Source: Oscillospiraceae bacterium | GTDB taxonomy: Bacteria; Bacillota; Clostridia; Oscillospirales; Acutalibacteraceae | Direction of reading: 5' to 3' | Assembly (NCBI GenBank): GCA_031283835.1 | Contig: JAITBA010000014.1 | Location: 1 to 5,029, forward strand | Length of the DNA: 5,029 nucleotides | The notes under the pieces: generated by a model | Told to the model about the DNA's origin: nothing | Database searches by the model: none | The model's input: only the letters and a program-made list of their open reading frames with translations | Program-made: the position numbers and the translations under genes | Shown: piece after piece, positions 1-5,029 of the stretch | Position numbering within the stretch: the first letter of the stretch is position 1 | How the letters are laid out: each line of letters starts with the position of its first letter

Positions 1-1811
1 AGGATGGCGGACACGCTCTCGTCGCCTGCAACGGGCAGAATGTTGACGATGTTCATGCCGCGGCTGTTGCGGCTGCCTTCAGGAATTTCGTAGCCCTTCA
101 GGCGATACACACGACCCATGGTGGTGAAGACCATCACATAATCGTGGGTGGAGCCGGTGAACATGGTTTGCACCACGTCTTCCTCCCGGCGGGCCATGCC
201 CTTGATGCCCTTGCCGCCGCGCCGCTGGCTTTGGTAGGTATCCACCGGCTGGCGCTTGACATAGCCCATTTGGGTCATGGTATAGATGCAGTCCTCCACG
301 GGGATGAGGTCTTCAATGTCCATTTCGCCCGATACTTCGGCAATCACCGTGCGGCGCGGGTCGTTAAAGCGCTCCTTAATGGCCAGCAGCTCTGTTTTGA
401 GCTGCGCCAGCATTTTTTGCGGGTCGGCCAGCAGGGCTTGCCATTCGGCCAGCAGGGCTTGCAAGCTTGCCATTTCTTCCAGCAGTTTGTCGCGCTCCAG
501 GCCACTGAGCTGCCCCAGGCGCATTTGCACAATAGACTGCGTTTGCGCGTCGTCAAAGCCGAAGCGCTCACCCAGGCGCTGGCGGCTTTCGGGGATATTG
601 CTGCTGGAGCGGATGATGGAGATGACTTCGTCGATGTTATCTTGCGCCACCAACAGCGCCTCGAGGATATGCGCGCGCTCCTGGGCTTTTCGCATATCAA
701 ATTCTGTGCGCCGGGTGAGCACTTCCACCTGAAAAGTGATGTAGTGCTGCAAAATTTCTTTGAGCGTGAGCAGTTTGGGTTCGCCCTTGACAAGGGCGAT
801 CATAATCACGCCGAAGGTGTTTTGCATTTGGGTGAATTGAAACAGCTGGTTGAGCACCACCTGTGGGTTGGCGTCGCGCTTAAGGTGAACCACAAGATCC
901 ATGCCGTTGCGGCTGCTAAAATCGTCGGTGCCCGAAATGCCGTCGATGCGTTTTTCTTTGGCGATTTCCTTGATATACGCCTCCAGCCGGGCTTTGTTCA
1001 CGCTGTAGGGCAGTTCGCTGATATGGATATCGAAGCCGCTTTTTTTCTCGATAATTTCGGCTTTTGCGCGCACAATGATTTTGCCGCGCCCCGTGGCGTA
1101 GGCCGCGCGGATGCCGCTGCGCCCCATCACAATCCCCGCCGTAGGAAAGTCCGGCCCCTGAATGTGCTCCATGAGGTCTTCGAGCGTGGCGTCGGGGTTG
1201 TCAATCAAGCAGCAGATGCCGTCGGTGACCTCCCCCAGGTTGTGGGGCGGAATATTTGTGGCCATGCCCACGGCAATGCCGGTGGAGCCGTTGACCAGCA
1301 GGTTTGGAAAACGCGCGGGCAACACGGTGGGTTCCTTCAGGCGGTCGTCGTAGTTGGGCATGAAGTCTACGGTGTCTTTTTCGATGTTGGTCAGCAATTC
1401 GAGAGAGATTTTGCTCATGCGGCTTTCGGTGTAGCGGTAAGCCGCGGGCGGGTCGCCGTCAACGGAGCCGAAGTTGCCGTGGCCGTCTACCAGCAAGTAG
1501 CGCATGCTAAAATCTTGCGCCAGGCGCACCATCGCGTCGTAGACGCTGGCGTCGCCGTGGGGGTGGTAGCTGCCGAGCACCGCACCCACCGTGTCGGCAC
1601 ACTTGCGATACGCCCCGTTGGGCATAAGCCCGTTGCGGTGCATGGTGAACAAAATCCGCCGGTGCACCGGCTTGAGTCCGTCGCGCACATCGGGCAGTGC
1701 GCGCGAGGTGATTACGGACATGGAATAATCGAGGAAGCTCTTGCGCATTTCCTTCGCAATCTCCACATCGGTAATTTTTTGTTCTTCCAAAGAAGTCTCG
1801 TCAAAACCCAA
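1..1811 (-). CDS. gyrA: DNA gyrase subunit A, N-terminal 603 residues (3' end outside window)
   Basis: GyrA cuts and rejoins DNA in the A2B2 gyrase, which uses ATP to add negative supercoils. Reading the minus strand from 1811 gives an unbroken frame to the window edge. Seen: LPDVRDGLKPVHRR (39-52), the QRDR HPHGDASVYD (83-92), the active-site tyrosine Tyr127 preceded by Arg126 (RYTE), GSTGIAVGMATNIPPHN (175-191) with the DNA-intercalating isoleucine at Ile179, a coiled-coil stretch around 435-490, and the GyrA box QRRGGKG (529-535), which opens the DNA-wrapping beta-pinwheel. Family proteins run to about 800-880 residues, so roughly a quarter is missing at the left. The start is TTG at 1811: an in-frame TGA lies just upstream, and the first ATG (Met22) would lose conserved N-terminal sequence. 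AAAGGCAGG sits 9 nt before the TTG. The residue matching E. coli Ser83 is Ala88. It follows gyrB by 114 nt. Identity is certain; the exact start is probable. Confidence 0.98.
   Translation of the reverse strand, partial: MGFDETSLEEQKITDVEIAKEMRKSFLDYSMSVITSRALPDVRDGLKPVHRRILFTMHRNGLMPNGAYRKCADTVGAVLGSYHPHGDASVYDAMVRLAQDFSMRYLLVDGHGNFGSVDGDPPAAYRYTESRMSKISLELLTNIEKDTVDFMPNYDDRLKEPTVLPARFPNLLVNGSTGIAVGMATNIPPHNLGEVTDGICCLIDNPDATLEDLMEHIQGPDFPTAGIVMGRSGIRAAYATGRGKIIVRAKAEIIEKKSGFDIHISELPYSVNKARLEAYIKEIAKEKRIDGISGTDDFSSRNGMDLVVHLKRDANPQVVLNQLFQFTQMQNTFGVIMIALVKGEPKLLTLKEILQHYITFQVEVLTRRTEFDMRKAQERAHILEALLVAQDNIDEVISIIRSSSNIPESRQRLGERFGFDDAQTQSIVQMRLGQLSGLERDKLLEEMASLQALLAEWQALLADPQKMLAQLKTELLAIKERFNDPRRTVIAEVSGEMDIEDLIPVEDCIYTMTQMGYVKRQPVDTYQSQRRGGKGIKGMARREEDVVQTMFTGSTHDYVMVFTTMGRVYRLKGYEIPEGSRNSRGMNIVNILPVAGDESVSAI
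424..462 (-). repeat. Perfect 18-bp direct repeat with 21-bp period inside gyrA
   Basis: The sequence TCGGCCAGCAGGGCTTGC (plus strand) occurs at 424-441 and again at 445-462. It encodes two successive heptads, QALLAEW and QALLADP (GyrA residues 451-464), in the coiled-coil arm. Aligned by eye with Bacillus subtilis GyrA from memory, this segment has the same length, so the repeat is not an insertion. Confidence 0.85.
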
Positions 1812-1820
1812 GATGATATA

Positions 1821-1829
1821 CCTGCCTTT
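1821..1829 (-). promoter_or_regulatory. Ribosome binding site of gyrA, deciding a TTG start
   Basis: AAAGGCAGG on the minus strand ends 9 nt before the TTG at 1811. It is a weaker match than the gyrB site. An in-frame TGA closes the frame a few codons upstream, and the only other upstream candidates are very rare ATC starts, so this TTG is the best choice. Confidence 0.65.
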
Positions 1830-1854
1830 GATTCAATACTTTAATGTTTTGCGT

Positions 1855-1883
1855 CTAATAACACCCAAGCAAACAGTTGCAAA
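1855..1883 (-). promoter_or_regulatory. Weak candidate internal promoter for gyrA
   Basis: TTTGCA (1883-1878) and TATTAG (1860-1855) are 17 nt apart on the minus strand, with TG immediately before the -10. Each hexamer matches the consensus at only four of six positions, and the -35 overlaps the hairpin. If used, it would give gyrA some expression independent of gyrB. Low confidence. Confidence 0.22.
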
Positions 1884-1903
1884 AACAGCCAATGCCGCAA
1901 CTG
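1874..1903 (-). other. Hairpin in the gyrB-gyrA gap
   Basis: The 114-nt gap between gyrB and gyrA holds a perfect 7-bp inverted repeat, CAGTTGC and GCAACTG, with a 16-nt loop. It is followed on the transcript by TTTG, not a long U run, so it does not look like an intrinsic terminator. It could mark RNA processing or attenuation, or be chance. The rest of the gap is AT-rich and holds only a weak promoter candidate and the gyrA ribosome site. Confidence 0.45.
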
Positions 1904-1925
1904 ACACCGTGTTTTTAGATAAGGA

Positions 1926-3914
1926 CTAGATATCCAAGTTCACAACTTTTTTTGCGTTGCTTTCGATGAATTCTCGCCGAGGCTCAACTTTGTCGCCCAT
2001 GAGGATGGAGAAAGTTTCGTCGGCGGCAATGGCGTCGTCGAGCGTGACGCGCAGCATGGTGCGGAAAGAGGGATCCATCGTGGTTTCCCAAATTTGGATG
2101 GCATCCATTTCGCCAAGGCCTTTGTAGCGCTGCACGTCGCAGCCGTCGCCCATTTCGGCCAGCAGCGTGTCGCGTTCTTCGTCGCTGAAGGCATAGCGGT
2201 GCTTTTTTCCTTTGCTCACCCGGAACAGCGGCGGTTGGGCGATGTAGATGTAGCCTTCGTCAATCAGCGGGCGCATGTAGCGGAAAAAGAAGGTGAGCAG
2301 CAGCGTGCGGATATGTGCGCCGTCCACGTCGGCATCGGCCATAATGACGATTTTGTGGTAACGCAGCTTTTCGATGTTAAAATCTTCGTCGATGCCCGCA
2401 CCCAGAGCCAGCACGACCGGGACAAGTTTTTCGTTGCCCAGCACTTTGTCGAGCCGGGCTTTTTCGACGTTGAGCATCTTGCCCCACAGGGGAAGAATGG
2501 CCTGGTAGCGCGGGTCGCGGCCCTGCTTGGCTGTGCCGCCGGCGCTGTCGCCTTCCACAATATAGATTTCTGTCATGGCGGGGTTGTTTTTCTCGGTGCA
2601 ATCCATGAGCTTGCCCGGCAGCGACGCGCCGTCGGCGCCGCCTTTTTTGCGGGCTAGGTCGCGGGCCCGGCGGGCGGCCTCGCGCGCGCGGGAGGCGTCT
2701 AGCGCCTTGCTAAAAATTGCTTTGGCCACGGCGGGGTTTTCTTCAAAAAAAGTTGTCAGTTTTTCGTAGACCATCTGCGACACCATCTGGGATATTTCGG
2801 TGTTGCCCAGCTTGCTTTTGGTTTGGCCCTCAAACTGCGCGTTGGTCAGTTTGACGCTGATAACCGCCGTGAGCCCCTCGCGCACGTCGTCGCCGCTGAG
2901 GTTTTTGTCGCTGTCTTTGAGGATTTTGAACTTGCGGCCGTAGTCGTTGAACACACGGGTGAGCGCACTTTTAAATCCTTGCTCGTGTGTGCCGCCGTCG
3001 ACGGTGTGCACATTGTTGGCAAAGCTTAACATCAGCTCGTTGTAGCTGTCGTTATATTGTAGGGCTACTTCGGCGCTGCGCTCGCCGCTCACGGCGCTGA
3101 TGTGAATTGACTGCTCGTGCAGCGGTGTCAGGCCCCGGTTTTTGTTCAAGAATTCCGCAAAGCTGGCAATGCCGCCCTCGTAGCAGAAATCTTTGCGCAC
3201 CGGCTCCTCCGGGTTGCGCAGGTCCTCGAGGGTGATGCGCAGCCCGGCGTTGAGGAACGCGGACTCGCGCAAATGACGCTGCAGCGTTTCGAAGTCGTAC
3301 TGCGTGGTTTCGGTGAAGGTGACGGGGTCGGCCTTGAATTTGATGTAGGTGCCGGTCACGTTGGTGTCGCCCACAATTTCTAGCGCCGTCACGGGGTCGC
3401 CGTGCACAAAGCGCTGGCGGTGCACCTTGCCTTCTTGGCTGACCTCCACTTCGAGCCATTCGCTCAACGCGTTAACCACAGAGGAACCCACGCCATGAAG
3501 CCCGCCCGAAACTTTGTAGCCGCTGCCGCCAAATTTGCCGCCGGCATGCAGCACGGTGAGTACCACCGTCACAGTGGAAATCCCCAGTTTTTCGTTGGTG
3601 CCAACGGGGATGCCGCGGCCGTTGTCGCGCACGGCAATAATGTCCCCGGGCAAAATTTCAACATGAATATCGGTGCAAACCCCGGCCAAAGCCTCGTCGA
3701 TGGAGTTATCGACGATTTCGTACACCAGGTGGTGCAGGCCCCGCGGCCCTGTGGAGCCGATGTACATGCCGGGGCGCTTGCGCACTGCTTCCAGGCCGTC
3801 AAGCACTTGAATCTGGCTTTCGTCATATTTTTCTGTCACGGAAGTATCGAGCACCTCCGCGTCGTCGAATTGCATGGCTGGCAGGTCTTCCCGCAGCAGT
3901 TCCTGTTCTTCCAA
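1926..3914 (-). CDS. gyrB: DNA gyrase subunit B (complete)
   Basis: GyrB is the ATPase subunit of gyrase and carries the Mg-binding Toprim domain used with the GyrA tyrosine for DNA cleavage. Seen in order: an acidic N-terminal arm (1-29), GLEAVRKRPGMYIGST (40-55), the GHKL Bergerat fold with catalytic Glu66 and Asn70 in YEIVDNSIDEALAG, DNGRGIP (97-103), GGLHGVG (137-143), transducer QTK (364-366) near the ATP gamma-phosphate, Toprim VEGDSAGG with Glu454, the metal-binding DADVD (527-531), QRYKGLGEM, and the C-terminal end KVEPRREFIESNAKK. At 662 residues it is the short Gram-positive type, slightly longer than Bacillus subtilis GyrB because of the N-terminal arm. The TTG start at 3914 is chosen because GGAGGT lies 6 nt upstream; the first ATG (Met14, 3875) has no good site. 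It is 40 nt downstream of the preceding gene. The residue matching E. coli Lys447 is Trp477. Confidence 0.99.
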   Translation of the reverse strand: MEEQELLREDLPAMQFDDAEVLDTSVTEKYDESQIQVLDGLEAVRKRPGMYIGSTGPRGLHHLVYEIVDNSIDEALAGVCTDIHVEILPGDIIAVRDNGRGIPVGTNEKLGISTVTVVLTVLHAGGKFGGSGYKVSGGLHGVGSSVVNALSEWLEVEVSQEGKVHRQRFVHGDPVTALEIVGDTNVTGTYIKFKADPVTFTETTQYDFETLQRHLRESAFLNAGLRITLEDLRNPEEPVRKDFCYEGGIASFAEFLNKNRGLTPLHEQSIHISAVSGERSAEVALQYNDSYNELMLSFANNVHTVDGGTHEQGFKSALTRVFNDYGRKFKILKDSDKNLSGDDVREGLTAVISVKLTNAQFEGQTKSKLGNTEISQMVSQMVYEKLTTFFEENPAVAKAIFSKALDASRAREAARRARDLARKKGGADGASLPGKLMDCTEKNNPAMTEIYIVEGDSAGGTAKQGRDPRYQAILPLWGKMLNVEKARLDKVLGNEKLVPVVLALGAGIDEDFNIEKLRYHKIVIMADADVDGAHIRTLLLTFFFRYMRPLIDEGYIYIAQPPLFRVSKGKKHRYAFSDEERDTLLAEMGDGCDVQRYKGLGEMDAIQIWETTMDPSFRTMLRVTLDDAIAADETFSILMGDKVEPRREFIESNAKKVVNLDI

Positions 3915-3920
3915 AAGTGT

Positions 3921-3926
3921 ACCTCC
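3921..3926 (-). promoter_or_regulatory. Ribosome binding site of gyrB, deciding a TTG start
   Basis: GGAGGT on the minus strand is a near-perfect Shine-Dalgarno match, 6 nt before the TTG at 3914. No ATG or GTG lies at a suitable distance. The first ATG in frame is 13 codons further on and lacks such a site, so the TTG is well supported. Confidence 0.85.
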
Positions 3927-3954
3927 AGGTGAATTGTTGTACTTTTTCTATGGG

Positions 3955-4809
3955 TTACATGCCCGGCAAACCGCCGCCTTGCCCGCCGCCGCTCATCAGC
4001 TGCTGGAGCAGACCGGGCTTCTTCTCTTTTTTGGGCTTATAAAGAGGCGGGTTTTTGAGCTTTTGGCGCGAAGACTTGCTTTTGGCAAGGTATTGGTTGA
4101 CGCGGATGACCACACGGGCAAGATCCTGGCTGAGGTAATCGGTGCAGCTGGCCAGCAGCACGTCGTCGTTGAGCGAACCCAGGATGGTGACGGCAATCAG
4201 GCTTTGCACGTCGTTGACGCCGTTTTCGTAGCCGTCGTTGAGCAGGCCAAACAGGCGCTTGAGCTGCACGGGATTGTTTTTGTTGTTTTGGCGAAGGATA
4301 TCAAGCACCAGCGCGTTGCCGTGTTCCAAAAAAAATTCTTCGGCCAAAAACTCGCCGTAGCGCTCATAGTTGGCCTTGTATTCTCCGCGCAATTCCGGAT
4401 AAAGCGAAGTGAACGCATTGCCAAACGAAAGCGCGTCATAATATGCGTCGCCGTTTTTTATAGCGGTTTTTGAGATGCTCTTGGGCGGCTGCTTTTTGAC
4501 GGCGGCCTGTCCGGGCTTCTTTTTGCCCTTTGCGTATTTTTCTATCAGCACCTCGGCAAAGTCGTCGGCAATATGCTTGCAGACGCGGTCGTCTGCCGTT
4601 TCCAACTCCAGCAGCGCTTTGGCCAGCTGTTTTTCGTTCAGCAGCAGCACCGCGCGGTTGCCGTCGAGTTCAATGCACAGCGCGCCTTCAGGGCCTTCAA
4701 AACAAAGGCGGCCGCCTTCGTCGTCCTCAACGGCGGCAAACGCGGTTTCGTTGAGCGTGGGTGTTAGCAGGCGGAGCAGTTCCGCCAGAGCTTCGGTCGT
4801 GTTCATCAT
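3955..4809 (-). CDS. Uncharacterised 284-residue protein heading the gyrase operon; possible DUF7674-like domain
   Basis: No function is known to me. Three parts are visible. Residues 1-95 look like a small alpha/beta unit (strands near 34-37, 43-48 and 52-57, then helices 60-94). A basic, Pro/Lys-rich linker covers about 94-118. Residues 122-251 are helical and carry FTSLYPELRGEYKANYE, YGEFLAEEFF and NDVQSLIAVTILGSLND; this pattern resembles the DUF7674 family by memory only. The tail is basic (PPLYKPKKEKK, 254-264) and ends in a glycine-rich stretch, GGGQGGGLPGM. There is no signal peptide or membrane segment, so it should be cytoplasmic. Two ATGs are adjacent; the first (4809) is preferred because AAGGAA lies about 9 nt upstream. 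A promoter precedes the gene and gyrB begins 40 nt after its stop, so it is probably cotranscribed with gyrase. A role linked to gyrase or DNA topology is only a guess from position. That it is a real gene is well supported by the ribosome site, promoter and gap lengths. Confidence 0.88.
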   Translation of the reverse strand: MMNTTEALAELLRLLTPTLNETAFAAVEDDEGGRLCFEGPEGALCIELDGNRAVLLLNEKQLAKALLELETADDRVCKHIADDFAEVLIEKYAKGKKKPGQAAVKKQPPKSISKTAIKNGDAYYDALSFGNAFTSLYPELRGEYKANYERYGEFLAEEFFLEHGNALVLDILRQNNKNNPVQLKRLFGLLNDGYENGVNDVQSLIAVTILGSLNDDVLLASCTDYLSQDLARVVIRVNQYLAKSKSSRQKLKNPPLYKPKKEKKPGLLQQLMSGGGQGGGLPGM

Positions 4810-4818
4810 GTATAGGTA

Positions 4819-4826
4819 TTCCTTCC
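4819..4826 (-). promoter_or_regulatory. Ribosome binding site of the first gene
   Basis: GGAAGGAA on the minus strand lies about 9 nt before the first of two adjacent ATG codons, which favours 4809 over 4806 as the start. The heptamer GGAATAC that overlaps this site also occurs 19 nt upstream (4841-4835), inside the last unit of the leader array. Confidence 0.7.
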
Positions 4827-4833
4827 CGTTCTT

Positions 4834-4893
4834 CGTATTCCGTCACACCTGCGCTGGGCACACCTGCGGTGAGCACACGTTCCCCCGTCACAG
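4834..4893 (-). repeat. Four-unit, 15-nt-period array in the 5' leader
   Basis: Read on the transcribed (minus) sense, four consecutive 15-nt units begin CTGTG, GTGTG, GTGTG and GTGTG at 4893, 4878, 4863 and 4848. The two inner units agree at 13 of 15 bases. The two outer units share TGTGACGG, spaced 45 nt apart, giving an A-B-B-A arrangement. The array fills the leader from just after the predicted transcription start to about 8 nt before the Shine-Dalgarno region. Units 2 and 3 together can form a small hairpin (4874-4858): CACC pairs with GGUG around a GCA loop, followed by a U-U mismatch and two more pairs. The same CACC could instead pair with the GGUG at 4849-4846. Function unknown; it does not match a riboswitch I recognise. 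Confidence 0.6.
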
Positions 4894-4904
4894 CTATTAT
4901 ATTT

Positions 4905-4933
4905 ATTGTAACACATCACGCCGCGTTTGTCAC
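4905..4933 (-). promoter_or_regulatory. Sigma-A-type promoter of the operon
   Basis: On the minus strand the -35 box GTGACA (4933-4928) and the -10 box TACAAT (4910-4905) each match the consensus at five of six bases. They are separated by exactly 17 nt, and a TG extension (TGT directly before the -10) is present. Transcription should begin near 4898, giving a leader of roughly 88 nt. A second perfect TATAAT (4901-4896) lies just downstream but has no matching -35 box. Upstream, the DNA is AT-rich with A/T tracts at 4938-4942, 4946-4949 and 4957-4964, which could act as an UP element or a bend. No other convincing promoter was seen in front of the first gene. Confidence 0.78.
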
Positions 4934-5029
4934 GTGGAATTTGTGAAAACTTGCGATTTTTTTTGCATTTGATTGCCGTTGGCTGCCCTTTTGGCTGTTC
5001 TTGCGGAAAATAATGGAATAAAAAACGAC
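4934..5029. other. Noncoding AT-rich region upstream of the operon promoter
   Basis: No gene is supported here on either strand. The stretch contains an 8-base T tract on the plus strand (4957-4964) and a 6-base A run at 5020-5025. The latter reads as GTCG followed by six T on the minus strand, which could be the tail of an intrinsic terminator of an upstream gene whose stem lies outside the window. That cannot be confirmed from what is visible. Confidence 0.4.

Noticed and set aside
424..462. 21-bp insertion in gyrA
   Set aside because: The coiled-coil segment from LERDK to KERFND is the same length as in Bacillus subtilis GyrA as I recall it, so nothing has been inserted.
3..1844. Very long plus-strand open frame opposite gyrA (566 codons from a GTG at 144)
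   Set aside because: It lies in exact codon register with gyrA on the other strand, where its stops would need the sense codons TTA, CTA or TCA. The gyrA reading here uses none of them, so the frame stays open through codon bias. Its product resembles no protein family I know, and gyrA is certain.
1904..1917. Terminator-like ACACCGTGTTTTT on the plus strand just after gyrB
   Set aside because: The stem is only 4 bp with a one-base centre and it faces the strand with no gene.
2034..3914. Possibility that these are topoisomerase IV subunits (ParE/ParC)
   Set aside because: The A subunit carries the intact GyrA box QRRGGKG at 529-535, which defines gyrase, and gyrB directly precedes it.
2094..3932. 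Plus-strand open frames opposite gyrB
   Set aside because: Same codon-bias effect over a certain gene; the translations look like antisense of conserved gyrase sequence, with no supporting ribosome sites.
4934..4960. DnaA-box-like sequence near GTTTTCACA, suggesting an origin
   Set aside because: Only a single partial match to the TTATNCACA consensus and no cluster; no dnaA, dnaN or recF in the window.
4475..4972. Plus-strand open frames opposite the first gene and its leader
   Set aside because: Serine/arginine-rich low-complexity translations without ribosome sites; the minus-strand gene has a promoter, ribosome site and coherent composition.

Overview
This window is a short gyrase operon read entirely on the minus strand. 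In order of transcription (right to left) it holds a promoter and leader (about 4933 to 4810), an uncharacterised 284-residue protein (4809-3955), gyrB (3914-1926, complete, 662 residues), and the first 603 codons of gyrA (1811 to the left edge, cut by the window). Gaps are 40 nt between the first gene and gyrB and 114 nt between gyrB and gyrA. No convincing terminator separates them, so one transcript is likely.

The organism is most likely a clostridial member of Bacillota, probably near Ruminococcaceae/Oscillospiraceae. GyrB is the short form without the large insert in the C-terminal part seen in enterobacterial GyrB. Shine-Dalgarno sites are clear and both gyrase genes use TTG starts. Details such as PLWGKMLNVEKAR in GyrB and HPHGDASVYD in GyrA fit my memory of that lineage. 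The placement is inference.

GyrB supplies the ATPase (GHKL) and Mg-binding Toprim parts. GyrA supplies the active-site tyrosine, the DNA gate and the DNA-wrapping C-terminal domain. Together they form the A2B2 gyrase that introduces negative supercoils. The visible catalytic residues are intact. Two residues equivalent to E. coli quinolone-pocket positions differ from the E. coli ones: GyrA Ala88 (E. coli Ser83) and GyrB Trp477 (E. coli Lys447).

The least explained parts are the first gene, which resembles small helical domains of the DUF7674 type by memory, and its leader, where a CTGTG/GTGTG motif recurs four times at exactly 15-nt spacing between the promoter and the ribosome binding site. 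I found no RNA gene, mobile element, CRISPR array or origin-like cluster.
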